Shown: one piece after another, positions 43,113 through 52,166 of the stretch
Layout: each line of letters starts with the position of its first letter
How positions within the stretch are numbered: position 1 is the first letter of the stretch
Origin: Pseudooceanicola endophyticus
Lineage (GTDB): Bacteria > Pseudomonadota > Alphaproteobacteria > Rhodobacterales > Rhodobacteraceae
Reading direction: 5' to 3'
Length of the DNA: 64,000 nucleotides
NCBI RefSeq assembly: GCF_018760365.1
Contig: NZ_JAHIAB010000014.1
Location: 62,001-126,000 of the forward strand
Translations under genes and position numbers: made by a program
Notes under the pieces: generated by a model
Told to the model about the DNA's origin: nothing
What the model saw: only the letters and a program-made list of their open reading frames with translations
The model's database searches: none

Positions 43113-44491
43113 AAGACCTGACACCCAAGCTGGGCCTGCGCCCGATCGCGCCGCCGCAGATTGCCCTGGATGACACCCGTCCGCTGATCCCCGAAGCGGT
43201 CTTTGCCGCCCGCTGCGATGCGCTTTACGCCCGCGCCGGCACCCGCTGGGTCGCCGTCTACGCGGACCGCGAACATGCCGCCAACCTGGCTTTCCTGACC
43301 GACTTCGACCCCCGTTTCGAAGAGGCGCTGCTGCTGCTGGGCCCAAGTGGCGAACGGCTGCTGCTGACCGGGAACGAAAACGTCTCGCATGTGGCGCTTG
43401 GCCGGTTGCCGGGGCTTGAGGCCGTGCTCTGCCAGTCCTTCAGCCTGATGGCGCAGTGGCGCGACAGCGCGCCCAACCTGTCCCGCGTGCTGGCCGATTG
43501 CGGCGTGCAAGCCGGCGACAGCATCGGCGTGGCCGGCTGGAAATACCTTGCACCCGTGGAATGGGACGGCCCCGCGCAAAGCTACTTCGTGCCGGCCTAT
43601 GTGATCGACAGCCTGGCGCGCGCCGCCGGCGGCACCGATGCGCTGTCGGATGTGACGGCGGTGCTGATGAACCCGCTCGACGGGCTGCGCGCGATCCTCG
43701 ATGTGCATGGCATCGCCCATGCGGAATGGGCCGCGCAGCGCTCCTCCGTGGCGGTCTGGAACATCGTATCCGGCTACCGGGAGGGGGACAGCGAATTTCA
43801 GGCCGCCGCGCGCATGGGCCATGACGGGCTGGCGATGAACGTGCACCCGATGTTTTCCTCGGCCGCGCCCGGCACGGCGATCCTGGGGATGCGCAGCCCC
43901 ACCGCGCGGCGCACCGCGCGCGGCGATGGCGCCACCACCTGCGTCTCCTTCCCCGGCGGGCTGACCGCGCGGGCCGGGATGCTGGACAGCGGCAACGACG
44001 CCTTCCTGGAGGTCGCGCGTGGCTATTACGCCGCCCAGATCGCCTGGTACGAGACCGCCGGTCTGGGCACCAGGGGCGGAGAGATCGAGGCCGTGGTGCG
44101 CGAGGTGCTGGAACGCGCCGGCCTGCGTTCGATGCTGAACCCCGGGCACCTGACGGGCTATGACGAATGGGTGCATTCGCCGGTCTTCCCGGGCTCGGAA
44201 CTGCCCATCGCCTCCGGGATGCCCTTCCAGGTCGATATCATCCCGGCGCCGCTGCCCGATGGCCAGGCGCTGAACTGCGAGGATCCGGTGACCTTCGCCG
44301 ATGCCGCCCTGCGGGCGGAACTGGCCGCGCTTTACCCGAAGGTCGCCGAACGCTGCGAGGCCCGCCGCCGCTTTGTCGCGCAGGAGCTGGGGATCGAGGT
44401 CGCCCCCGACCTGCTGCTGATGTCGAACACGCCGCTGTGCCTGGCGCCGTTCTGGCTGGCCTCGGACCAGCTGCTGGCGCTGACCGACTGA
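43109..44491 (+). CDS. M24/creatinase-fold protein with degenerate metal site
   Basis: The 460-residue protein has an N-terminal creatinase_N-like domain (ALYARAGTRWVAVYADREHAANLAFLTDFDPRFEEALLLLG) and a C-terminal pita-bread region with N-P-G-H-L-T-G-Y-D-E. In metallo-aminopeptidases this region has two aspartates, a histidine and two glutamates binding metal. Here the strand that should carry the aspartates reads TTCVSFPGGLTARAG, and the E-P-G glutamate is replaced in GMPFQVDIIPAP. Creatinase and ectoine hydrolase show that this fold can work on amidine or amide substrates, some without metal. Next to an arginine-deiminase-fold enzyme, a hydrolase of a guanidino or amide compound is the best guess, not a peptidase. 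Confidence 0.78.
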   Translation: MKDLTPKLGLRPIAPPQIALDDTRPLIPEAVFAARCDALYARAGTRWVAVYADREHAANLAFLTDFDPRFEEALLLLGPSGERLLLTGNENVSHVALGRLPGLEAVLCQSFSLMAQWRDSAPNLSRVLADCGVQAGDSIGVAGWKYLAPVEWDGPAQSYFVPAYVIDSLARAAGGTDALSDVTAVLMNPLDGLRAILDVHGIAHAEWAAQRSSVAVWNIVSGYREGDSEFQAAARMGHDGLAMNVHPMFSSAAPGTAILGMRSPTARRTARGDGATTCVSFPGGLTARAGMLDSGNDAFLEVARGYYAAQIAWYETAGLGTRGGEIEAVVREVLERAGLRSMLNPGHLTGYDEWVHSPVFPGSELPIASGMPFQVDIIPAPLPDGQALNCEDPVTFADAALRAELAALYPKVAERCEARRRFVAQELGIEVAPDLLLMSNTPLCLAPFWLASDQLLALTD

Positions 44492-44499
44492 GCGTTCCC

Positions 44500-44520
44500 G
44501 GGGGGCGGCCTTCGCCCCCC
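44500..44520. terminator. Stem-loop between convergent genes
   Basis: An 8-bp stem (GGGGGGCG at 44500-44507 with CGCCCCCC at 44513-44520, 5-nt loop) lies between the M24-like gene and the convergent DMT exporter gene. Confidence 0.65.
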
Positions 44521-45437
44521 TACCGGCGCCGCGCCGCCAGCCCGGCCAGCGCCACCCCGGCCAGCACCAGCACCAGCCCCGCCAGGAAGACCGGAGACAG
44601 GCGGTTGCCCAGCAGCCAGACCGAGGAGGCAATGCCGATCAGCGGCACGCCAAGGGTAAAGTTCGACATGGCAAAGGCGCTGATCCGGCGGCCCTGCTCT
44701 GCCGAGATCACGAAGCAGGCCGAGGTCGCAACCGGGCCGATGAAGCCCAGCAGCACCAGAAGCTCGGGCGACCAGGTAATGCCATGCGGCGCGCCCTCGA
44801 TCCCCCAGGCCAGCCCGGCCAGGGGCACGGTTGCCAGCAGCATCTGCCAAGGCGCCAGCGCCAGCGGCGAGGACACCCAGCGGTGGCGGCGCACATGCAG
44901 GATCACCAGTGACCAGCTGATCGCGCCGATCAGCAGGAAGGCCGCCCCAAGGCGGGCATCCGCGCTGCTCCAGTCGGTTTCCGCCGGAGAGCAGACCAGC
45001 GCCACCCCGGCCACCCCGGTCAGCACCGCCGCCAGCTGCGCCCGCCCGGGCCGGTCGCGGAACAGCAGCCAGCCCAGCAGCACGCTCCAGAGCGGGGTGG
45101 TATAGGCCAGCAGCACCGAATGGCTGGTGTCGGTCTTGGTCATGGCGATCATGCCCAGCCCGGTGAAGGTCATCATCTGCATCAGCCCGATGCTGCCGAC
45201 GATGGGCATGTCGGCGCGTTTGGGAAGCCGCAACTGCCCCTTCGCGGCCAGGAAGGCGAACAGGCAGATCCCGGCAGAGCCGAAGCGGAAGGCCGCCAGC
45301 CACAGCGGCGGCACATTCAGCAGCGCGATCTGCGTCGCCGGCCAGCTGAGCCCCCAGAGCGTCACCATCGCCAGCAGCCAGAGCGGCGTGGTATTGGCCG
45401 CCACCGGGCGGCTGGGGGTCATCTCGGCAAGGGCCAT
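44520..45437 (-). CDS. EamA/DMT-superfamily transporter
   Basis: The 305-residue membrane protein has ten predicted helices in two EamA repeats. Recognisable segments are LLAMVTLWGLSWPATQIAL, TDTSHSVLLAYTTPLWSVLLGWLLFRDRP at the end of the first repeat, and ACFVISAEQGRRISAFAMSNFTLGVPLIGI in the second. AGGA 8 nt upstream of the second ATG favours MALAEM. It is divergent from an AsnC regulator, an arrangement common for amino-acid or metabolite exporters. Confidence 0.9.
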   Translation of the reverse strand: MALAEMTPSRPVAANTTPLWLLAMVTLWGLSWPATQIALLNVPPLWLAAFRFGSAGICLFAFLAAKGQLRLPKRADMPIVGSIGLMQMMTFTGLGMIAMTKTDTSHSVLLAYTTPLWSVLLGWLLFRDRPGRAQLAAVLTGVAGVALVCSPAETDWSSADARLGAAFLLIGAISWSLVILHVRRHRWVSSPLALAPWQMLLATVPLAGLAWGIEGAPHGITWSPELLVLLGFIGPVATSACFVISAEQGRRISAFAMSNFTLGVPLIGIASSVWLLGNRLSPVFLAGLVLVLAGVALAGLAARRR

Positions 45438-45564
45438 GGCGATCATCCTGAAATACGTTTCGGGACAAAATGGCCGATGAGAGCCGGAAATTCCGGTCTA
45501 ACCTCTTCCAGTTTTCACTCAAATCGGTCAGTTTTACCGAAATCGTGACCATATCAGGTGAAAC

Positions 45565-46059
45565 ATGCCCAACCCCGGGGTCAAGCTGGACGATGCCACC
45601 CTGCGCATCCTCGATGCGCTTCAGCAGAATGCCGAACTGAGCAGTGCCGAGCTGGCCGAGATCGTGAACCTTTCCGCCTCGCCCTGCTGGCGGCGGGTGG
45701 CGGACCTGCGCGATCAGGGGATCATCCGCGGCTCGGTCGTGCTGGCGGATCCGGTGAAGCTGGGGCTGCTGGTGAACGTCTTCGTCCATGTCACGCTGGA
45801 CAAGCAGGACAAGGCGTCCCTCAGGGTGTTCACCGACGCGATCGAGGGCCGCCCCGAGGTGATGGAATGCTACCTGATGACCGGAGAGGCCGATTTCATG
45901 CTGCGCGTCGTGGTCGAGGATCTGCTGCGCTATCAGGAACTGGTGCTGGATTGCCTGACGCAGATCCCCGGGGTCTCCAAGATCCGCTCCAGCTTCGCGC
46001 TGACCCAGGTGAAATACACCACCGCCCTGCCGACGGCGCATCTGCGGGGCGCGCGCTAG
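45565..46059 (+). CDS. Lrp/AsnC-family transcriptional regulator
   Basis: The 164-residue protein has the HTH LDDATLRILDALQQNAELSSAELAEIVNLSASPCWRRVADL and a RAM domain (KLGLLVNVFVHVTLDKQDKASLRVF; EVMECYLMTGEADFMLRVVVEDLLRYQ). AGGTG precedes the ATG. It probably regulates the divergent DMT exporter 127 nt away in response to an amino acid. Its stop codon lies within the loop of a strong terminator hairpin. Confidence 0.93.
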   Translation: MPNPGVKLDDATLRILDALQQNAELSSAELAEIVNLSASPCWRRVADLRDQGIIRGSVVLADPVKLGLLVNVFVHVTLDKQDKASLRVFTDAIEGRPEVMECYLMTGEADFMLRVVVEDLLRYQELVLDCLTQIPGVSKIRSSFALTQVKYTTALPTAHLRGAR

Positions 46060-46076
46060 GCGCGCCCCGCTGTTTT
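46044..46076 (+). terminator. Rho-independent terminator overlapping a stop codon
   Basis: A perfect 10-bp stem (GCGGGGCGCG at 46044-46053 with CGCGCCCCGC at 46061-46070, 7-nt loop containing the TAG stop of the AsnC gene) is followed by TGTTTTA. The last coding codons form the 5' arm. Confidence 0.8.
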
Positions 46077-46845
46077 ACACGGGACGATGGGCGGAGAACC
46101 GCAGCCGCACGTAATCGGCCATCCAGCCGGTCGCAGGATCATGCAGCGCATCCAGACGACGCACCGCATCGGCCTTGATCGCTTCGGCCTGCGCGACCTC
46201 CAGCCCCGAAAGGTAGGGCCCCGCGAAGGTGTCCAGCCAGCCCGCCATGCCCGCGGCAAGCGGCGTCTGGCGCCCGATCAGCGCGCAGGTGTCGACGGTG
46301 AAGCCCGCTGCCTCAAGCCGGGCGCGCTGCGTCGGGACCGAGGGGAAATCCCAGGGGCAGCGGGCGCGCTCCGCCAGGCCTGCGGCCTCCAGCGCGGCAT
46401 GGAGCGCGGTGACCACGGCGGCCACGTTGCCGAAACCACCCTGTTCGACCACCAGCCGCCCGCCGGGGCGCAGGGCACGGAAGGCATGGCGCATCACCAG
46501 CCCGGGATCGCGGAACCAGTGGAAGGCCGCGTTGGAAAAGACGGCGTCATAGCCACCCTCTCCGAACCCGTCGTGGGCATCGCGTTCCAGCACGTCCAGC
46601 CCCAGGGCGCGCGCCGCCCCGGCCAGTTCCGGCGAGGGTTCCAGCCCGGTCACCTTCGCGCCCGCTTCGGCCAGGCGGCGGGTCAGCACGCCATCGCCGC
46701 AGCCCAGATCCAGGACCCGCTCGTCCGGCTGCGCATCCAGCAGCGCCAGCACGTCGCCGCCAAGCGCGGGCACGAAGCCCGCCTTGCCCGCGTAATCCTG
46801 CGCATTCCACACCTGTCCGGCGGCGGGGATTGTCCGTTCGCTCAT
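46075..46845 (-). CDS. Class I SAM-dependent methyltransferase
   Basis: The 256-residue protein has the Rossmann-type SAM motif VLDLGCGDGVLTRRLAEAGAKVTGLEPSPE (motif I and the acidic residue ending strand 2) around residues 45-72, then FSNAAFHWFRDPGLVMRHAFRALRPGGRLVVEQGG, as in trans-aconitate methyltransferase-like and UbiE-like small-molecule methyltransferases. It overlaps the upstream PEBP gene by 4 nt. The acceptor substrate is unknown. Confidence 0.92.
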   Translation of the reverse strand: MSERTIPAAGQVWNAQDYAGKAGFVPALGGDVLALLDAQPDERVLDLGCGDGVLTRRLAEAGAKVTGLEPSPELAGAARALGLDVLERDAHDGFGEGGYDAVFSNAAFHWFRDPGLVMRHAFRALRPGGRLVVEQGGFGNVAAVVTALHAALEAAGLAERARCPWDFPSVPTQRARLEAAGFTVDTCALIGRQTPLAAGMAGWLDTFAGPYLSGLEVAQAEAIKADAVRRLDALHDPATGWMADYVRLRFSAHRPV

Positions 46846-47396
46846 TTCTCGTCTCCGTCCTTGCGCCCGTAGGGCAGCGTCACCTGCGCCCGATCCAGCG
46901 CGCCGTTTTCGGCAAAGAAGCCCACCATCGCCCCCGAGGCCGTGCTGTCCAGCGCCAGCCGCTCCGTGCCCATGGCATAGACGGTGATGCGGTAGCGATG
47001 GGTCTGGCCTTCCGGCGGGCAGGCCCCGGAATAGCCGTTGATCGAAAAGTCGTTGCGCGCGGCAACCGCGCCCTGCGGCAGCGCGCCCGCCTCCAGCCCG
47101 CTGGCCGATCCCGGAATGTCGAAGACCGACCAGTGCCAGAGGCCCGATCCGGTCGGCGCGTCGGGGTCGTACATGGTGACGATGTAGCTTTTGGTGCCCG
47201 CGGGCGCGCCGCTCCAGCGCAGCGCCGGAGAGCGGTTGCCCCCCGTGCAGCCAAAGCCCGACAGCACCTGCGCGGGGGCGATGCTGCCCCCGGGCGTGGC
47301 AGAGAGATCCGTCAGCTCCATCTGTGCGCGGGCGGCAGGGGCCAGCAGCAGCGCGGCCAGCAGGCCGGCGGTCGCGCGGGAAACAAGGCTGTGCAT
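46842..47396 (-). CDS. PEBP family protein, YbhB/YbcL-like, exported
   Basis: The 184-residue protein has a signal peptide (LVSRATAGLLAALLLAPAARA) and the phosphatidylethanolamine-binding-protein core: SPALRWSGAPAGTKSYIVTMYDPDAPTGSGLWHWSVFDIPGSAS and THRYRITVYAMGTERLAL. The D-P-D-A-P and H-W motifs form the anion pocket. It is coexpressed with the methyltransferase through a 4-nt overlap. The ligand and role are unknown. Confidence 0.92.
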   Translation of the reverse strand: MHSLVSRATAGLLAALLLAPAARAQMELTDLSATPGGSIAPAQVLSGFGCTGGNRSPALRWSGAPAGTKSYIVTMYDPDAPTGSGLWHWSVFDIPGSASGLEAGALPQGAVAARNDFSINGYSGACPPEGQTHRYRITVYAMGTERLALDSTASGAMVGFFAENGALDRAQVTLPYGRKDGDEK

Positions 47397-47439
47397 CTGG
47401 AAACTCCTTCTGTTCGTTCAGAAGGCCCTTCTAGCGGCG

Positions 47440-48249
47440 TCACGGGCCCGGCGTTGTGCCGATCCGCGCAAGCTCGGTGCCGTTCCGATCATTCTGCGGG
47501 CGACGCACCTGCGACGGGCTGAGGCCGAAACGGTCACGGAAGCGCAGCGCGAAACGCGACGGGGAACTGTAGCCGACCTCAAGCGCGATGCGCCCGACCG
47601 GAAGATCGCCGGTTTGCAGCAGGCCAAGGGCGCAGCTCATCCGGATATCGGCCAGCAGGTCCTGAAAACTGGTGCCCTCTGCCGCCAGCCGGCGCCGCAG
47701 CGTTGCCTCGCTGAGGGCAAGCTGCCCGGCGGCGGCCGCCGTCGTCCAGCCCTGATCGGGGGCCTGCACCAGCAGACGGCGCAGTCGCGTCACCAGATCC
47801 GCCTGCGGCGGCCCGAAGCGGATGTCGGCCTCGGCCAGCCACAGCAGCACCTCGCGCACGGCGTTCTCGCGCAGGCGTTCGGGCAGCAGCGGGTCCGACA
47901 GCGCGGCGGTGGCGCGTTCGAAGGCGGCAACGGCACGGTCGTCGCCGGTGGTGTGAAAGGCATCGCCCCGGGCCGGAACCTCCTGCTGGAGGCGCTCGAT
48001 CGTCTCGGGGGCGACCAGCAGCGCGCTGGCACGGTAGGCGCCCTCCTCGGGCGGGTGGTTCTGCACCGTGTAGGGGGCGCCGGCCTCAAGGATGCCGATG
48101 CGCGCAGGCGTCAGTTCCAGCTGGCGGTGATCGCGGCGGGCGGTCTTGCGCCCTGCCCGCACCAGCACGATGATCGCCCGCTCCGAAACGAGAGAGCGGA
48201 ATTCGGCGCGGCGGGACTGGCGCAGGTCGATGGCGGAAAGCGCGGACAT
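47440..48249 (-). CDS. AraC-family transcriptional regulator
   Basis: The 269-residue protein has an N-terminal cupin-like sensing domain (IIVLVRAGRKTARRDHRQLELTPARIGILEAGAPYTVQNH) and a C-terminal double HTH (TTAAAAGQLALSEATLRRRLAAEGTSFQDLLADIRMSCALGLLQTGDLPVGRIALEVGYSSPSRFALRFRDRFGLSPSQVRR). It is divergent from the iron-type ABC importer (174 nt between starts) and codirectional with the downstream PEBP/methyltransferase pair, so either could be its target. Confidence 0.92.
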   Translation of the reverse strand: MSALSAIDLRQSRRAEFRSLVSERAIIVLVRAGRKTARRDHRQLELTPARIGILEAGAPYTVQNHPPEEGAYRASALLVAPETIERLQQEVPARGDAFHTTGDDRAVAAFERATAALSDPLLPERLRENAVREVLLWLAEADIRFGPPQADLVTRLRRLLVQAPDQGWTTAAAAGQLALSEATLRRRLAAEGTSFQDLLADIRMSCALGLLQTGDLPVGRIALEVGYSSPSRFALRFRDRFGLSPSQVRRPQNDRNGTELARIGTTPGP

Positions 48250-48423
48250 GGCCTTCTCTTAGACCTGTGCGCCGCCCCGCCACAAGCACCCCGTCGCCCC
48301 TCTGCCCGGCATGTCCCGCCTGAAAGGCCCATCCTGCAGGGGCAACCGCCCGCAATCACGGACCTGACACATCCACGTTACATCGGGCGCCTAAGCGCGC
48401 AGGAACCAGATGAGTTCCGAACC

Positions 48424-49533
48424 ATGACCCAAGGCCTGCCCCCCGCCCTGTCCGTCCGTGCCCTCGGGCTGAGCTACGGCGCCACCCGCATCCTGGATGG
48501 CATCGACCTGACCCTGCCCGCCGGAGAGGTGCTGGCACTGCTGGGGCCTTCGGGATCCGGCAAGACGACGCTGCTGCGGCTGCTGGCGGGTCTGCTGCGC
48601 CCCGATGCCGGACGGATCGAGATCGCCGGAAAGGCGGTCGCCGATCCGGGCCGGGGCCTCTTTGCGCCGCCCGAACGGCGCGGACTGGGCATGGTGTTCC
48701 AGGATTACGCGCTCTGGCCGCATCTGTCGGTGGCACGCAATGTCGCCTTCCCGCTGGAGATGCAGCGTTGTCCGACCGCGGAACGCCGCGCCCGCGTCAC
48801 CCGCGCGCTGGAGCGCGTCGGGCTGGCCGCGCTGGCCGAACGCCGCCCCTCCGAGCTGTCGGGGGGCCAGCAGCAGCGCGTCGCCATCGCCCGCGCCATC
48901 GTCGCCGAACCGCCGCTGGTCCTGTTCGACGAACCGCTGTCGAACCTCGACCGGGAGCTGCGCGAGACCATGGTGGACGAAATCGCGGCGCTGGTGGCCG
49001 ATCTGAAGCTGAGCGCGGTCTACGTGACCCATGACCATGCCGAGGCGCTGGCGCTGGCAGACCGGATCGCGGTGATGCGTGATGGCGGGATCGCCCAGCT
49101 GGCCGCCCCCGCCACCCTGATCGACGCCCCCGCCAGCGCAGGGATCGCGGCCTTCCTGCGGTTGGGCACGCTGCTGCCGGCCAGCCGGACAGAGGCAGGC
49201 TGGACCATCACCGGCAGCCGCGTCGCCCTGCCGGATCCACCGAACGCCCCCGCCGGGGCGGCCGCCCGGGTGCTGCTGCCCGAACGCGCCCTGGCCCCGG
49301 CTGCCACCGCCTCGCCCGATGCCCGCGCCCGGCTGGCCGCCCGGGTGCTGCGGGTGCAGGTGCGGGCCAGCGGCTTTGCCCTGACCCTGCGGCTGGCCGG
49401 CACCGAGCACGAGGTCGCGTTGCTCAGCCCCCGCCCCGCCGCCCCCGGAGACGACCTGGAGCTGGCCTTCGCCCCCGAAGCGCTGCGCTGGTTCCCCGCC
49501 ACCGACGACCCCACCGACCATCCCTTGCCCTGA
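48424..49533 (+). CDS. ABC transporter ATP-binding protein, FbpC/ferric-iron type
   Basis: The 369-residue ATPase has Walker A GPSGSGKT at residues 41-48, Q-loop [14 protein letters not shown], signature [19 protein letters not shown], Walker [13 protein letters not shown] and [14 protein letters not shown]. The C-terminal TOBE-like half is alanine-rich. Gene order ATPase, binding protein, fused permease (a 561-residue double permease) matches Fe3+ or 2-aminoethylphosphonate-type FbpABC systems. Confidence 0.92.
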   Translation: MTQGLPPALSVRALGLSYGATRILDGIDLTLPAGEVLALLGPSGSGKTTLLRLLAGLLRPDAGRIEIAGKAVADPGRGLFAPPERRGLGMVFQDYALWPHLSVARNVAFPLEMQRCPTAERRARVTRALERVGLAALAERRPSELSGGQQQRVAIARAIVAEPPLVLFDEPLSNLDRELRETMVDEIAALVADLKLSAVYVTHDHAEALALADRIAVMRDGGIAQLAAPATLIDAPASAGIAAFLRLGTLLPASRTEAGWTITGSRVALPDPPNAPAGAAARVLLPERALAPAATASPDARARLAARVLRVQVRASGFALTLRLAGTEHEVALLSPRPAAPGDDLELAFAPEALRWFPATDDPTDHPLP

Positions 49534-49547
49534 CCGGAGATCCCGTC

Positions 49548-50477
49548 ATGAAGCTTTCCCTGATCGCCGCCCTTCTGCTGGCCACCGCCACCACGGCCCG
49601 GGCCGATGTCACCGTCTATTCCGCCGGCCCCGGCAGCCTGATCAATGCCCTTGCCGCCGGCTTCACCGCCACCACCGGCACCAGGGTGAACGTTTTCCAG
49701 GCCACCACCGGCAAGATCATGGCCCGGCTTGAGGCCGAGGCCGCCAACCCGGTCGCCGACATGGTGATCTCGGCCTCCTGGGGGACCGCCACGCAGTTCG
49801 CCGAGGAAGGGCTGCTGCTGGATTACGACAGCCCCAATGCCGCCACCGTGCCCGATTTCCTGAAGCTGCCCGGTGCCGTGGCCGAGGGCGTCTCGGGGCT
49901 GGTGATCGCCTGGAACCCCACCTCGGGCACGCCGCGCCCGACCGACTGGGCGGACCTGGCCCGGCCCGCCTACAAGGACATGGTGACCCTGCCCGATCCC
50001 GCCGCCTCGGGCGGGACCTTCACCCTGGTCGAGGCCCTTCTGGCCAATGACCGCAAGGATCTGCTGGAGGATCTGAAGGACAATGGCGCCATCGTTGCCG
50101 GGGCCAACAAGGCCGCGCTGACCCCCGTCCTGCAAGGCGCCAAGGCCGCCGTCTTCGCCGGGGTCGACTACATCACCATGGATGCCGCCGCCAAGGGCGA
50201 GAGCATCGAGGCGATCTTCCCCAGCTCGGGCACCGTGATCGCGCCGCGCCCGATGATGATCCTGAAATCCTCGCAGAACGCCGAGGACGCCAAGGCCTTC
50301 TTCGACTACGTGCTTTCGGAGCCCGGCCAGGCCATGGTGGCCGCCGCCTACCTGATGCCCGCCCGCACCGATATCGAGGCCGACCGGCCGCTGATCGGCG
50401 ACATGAAGCTGATGTCGAACGAGGGCGCACCGGCCCGCGACGAGGTGCTCTCGACCTTCCAGGGCATCTTCCGCTGA
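49548..50477 (+). CDS. Periplasmic binding protein, FbpA/ferric-iron type
   Basis: The 309-residue protein has a short Sec signal (MKLSLIAALLLATATTARA) and begins DVTVYSAGPGSLINALAAGFTATTGTRVNVFQATTGKIMARLEAEAANPVADMVISAS, the classic FbpA-like opening. WNPTSGTPRPTDWADLARPAYKDMVTLPDPAASGGTF is the family hinge segment. The paired tyrosines of ferric-binding FbpA are not seen; only VDYITMD carries a tyrosine in that region, so a phosphonate or other anion is also possible. Confidence 0.88.
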   Translation: MKLSLIAALLLATATTARADVTVYSAGPGSLINALAAGFTATTGTRVNVFQATTGKIMARLEAEAANPVADMVISASWGTATQFAEEGLLLDYDSPNAATVPDFLKLPGAVAEGVSGLVIAWNPTSGTPRPTDWADLARPAYKDMVTLPDPAASGGTFTLVEALLANDRKDLLEDLKDNGAIVAGANKAALTPVLQGAKAAVFAGVDYITMDAAAKGESIEAIFPSSGTVIAPRPMMILKSSQNAEDAKAFFDYVLSEPGQAMVAAAYLMPARTDIEADRPLIGDMKLMSNEGAPARDEVLSTFQGIFR

Positions 50478-52162
50478 TGGCGCGGGGCAGCACCACCGGG
50501 GCCGGCGGCAGCCGGGGATTCCTGTGGATCTCGGCCCTGTCGCTGGGGCTGGTGGTGGCGCTGCCCGCGCTGTTCGTCGTCCTGGTCGCGGTCTTTCCCG
50601 ATCTCGGGCGCGGCTCGCTGGCCGCGCCCTTCCGCCCCCTCTGGCGGGTCCTCTCGGATCCGGCGCTGGCGGTGCTGCTGCGCAACACGCTGGTGCTGGG
50701 GCTGGGCACGGTGGCGGTCTCGGCGGCGCTGGCGCTGCCGCTGGCGGCGCTGCGGGCGCTGTTCCGGGTGCCCTGTGCCCGGGTCTGGGACCTGCTGCTG
50801 CTGATCCCCTTCATGATCCCGCCCTATATCGCGGCGCTGTCCTGGATCCTGACGCTGCAACCGCGCGGTTACCTGGAGCAGCTGAGCGGGGTGAACCTGG
50901 CGGGGCTGCTGTTCTCGGTGCCGGGGATCATCCTGCTGATGGCGCTCAACACCTTTCCGGTGGTCTATTTCATCCTGTCCCGCAACTTCGAGACCATCGG
51001 CGCGCGGTTTTCCGATGTCGGGCGGGTCTGCGGCGCCGGTCCCTGGCGCGCCTTCCTGCGGCTGACCCTGCCGCTGGCCACCCCCGGCATCGCCGCCAGC
51101 CTGCTGCTGGTCTTCGCCATGGCGATCGAGGAATACGGCACCCCGGCCGCCCTTGGCCGCCGCATCGGGTTCGAAGTGCTGGTCACCGGGATCGAGAACC
51201 GGGTGTCGGAATGGCCCATCGACCTGCCCGAAGCCGCAGGGCTGTCGCTGGTGCTGGTGCTCCTGGCACTGGCCGCCTTCGCGGTGCAGCGCTGGCTACT
51301 GGCGCGGCGCGACTACCGCATCCTCGGCGGCAAGCCCCAGCCCTTCCAGAAACGCCCGCTGGGCCGCTGGCGCCTGCCGGTGCTGGCGCTGTTCGCGCTG
51401 GTCGCGGGGGTGGCGACGGTGCTGCCGCTGCTGGCGATCCTGGCGGCGGCGCTCGGGCGGACGATCTCGGGCGGGCTGCGGCCCGACAATCTGGGACTGA
51501 CCAATTTCGCCGAGCTGCTGGACCTGGGCAGCGGCGGGCTGCGGGCGCTGTCGCATTCGCTGAGCCTGGGTGTGGCGACCGCGCTGCTGGCCGGTGGGCT
51601 GGGGGCGATCACCGCCTATGCGGTGGCCCGCGGCGCCGGGCGCGGACGCGCGGCGCTGGATGCGCTTTCGCTGATGCCCAATGCCCTGCCCGGCGTCGTC
51701 GTCGGTGTCGGCATCATCCTGGCCTGGAACCAGCCCTGGCTGCCGGTCAGCCCCTACAACACGCCGCTGATCCTGCTGCTGGCCTATACCTGCCTGCTGC
51801 TGCCGCAACCGGTGCGCTATGCCTCGGCGGCGCTGCAACAGCAGGGCGACAGCCTTGAGGCCGCCGCCCGGGTCTGCGGCGCCGCCCCCCGCACCGCCTT
51901 CGCCCGGATCGTGCTGCCACTGATGACACCCAGCCTGATCACGTCGATGCTGCTGGTCTTCGCCGTCGCCTCGCGCGAACTCGTCGCCTCCCTGCTGGTG
52001 GCGCCGGTCGGTTACGAGACCATCTCGGTCTACATCTGGCGGCAGTTCGACCAGGGATCGGTGGGGCTGGGCATGGCCATGGCGCTTTGCACCATCGCGA
52101 TCACGACGCTGATCCCGATGCTGCTGATCGCCCTGATGCGGGGCCGCCTGTCACCGGGCTGA
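50477..52162 (+). CDS. Fused ABC permease, FbpB type (two permease units in one chain)
   Basis: The 561-residue protein has about 12 helices and two EAA loops: GARFSDVGRVCGAGPWRAFLRLTLPLATPGIAAS in the first half and LEAAARVCGAAPRTAFARIVLPLMTPSLITS in the second. One chain therefore provides both halves of the channel, as in FbpB. Its ATG overlaps the binding-protein stop by 1 nt. The stop codon lies only 4 nt from the convergent MFS gene, leaving no room for a shared terminator outside coding sequence. Confidence 0.92.
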   Translation: MARGSTTGAGGSRGFLWISALSLGLVVALPALFVVLVAVFPDLGRGSLAAPFRPLWRVLSDPALAVLLRNTLVLGLGTVAVSAALALPLAALRALFRVPCARVWDLLLLIPFMIPPYIAALSWILTLQPRGYLEQLSGVNLAGLLFSVPGIILLMALNTFPVVYFILSRNFETIGARFSDVGRVCGAGPWRAFLRLTLPLATPGIAASLLLVFAMAIEEYGTPAALGRRIGFEVLVTGIENRVSEWPIDLPEAAGLSLVLVLLALAAFAVQRWLLARRDYRILGGKPQPFQKRPLGRWRLPVLALFALVAGVATVLPLLAILAAALGRTISGGLRPDNLGLTNFAELLDLGSGGLRALSHSLSLGVATALLAGGLGAITAYAVARGAGRGRAALDALSLMPNALPGVVVGVGIILAWNQPWLPVSPYNTPLILLLAYTCLLLPQPVRYASAALQQQGDSLEAAARVCGAAPRTAFARIVLPLMTPSLITSMLLVFAVASRELVASLLVAPVGYETISVYIWRQFDQGSVGLGMAMALCTIAITTLIPMLLIALMRGRLSPG

Positions 52163-52166
52163 GGCC

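Noticed and set aside
43109..44491. Active Xaa-Pro aminopeptidase
   Set aside because: Most of the dinuclear metal ligands are missing, so a peptidase call would overstate the evidence.
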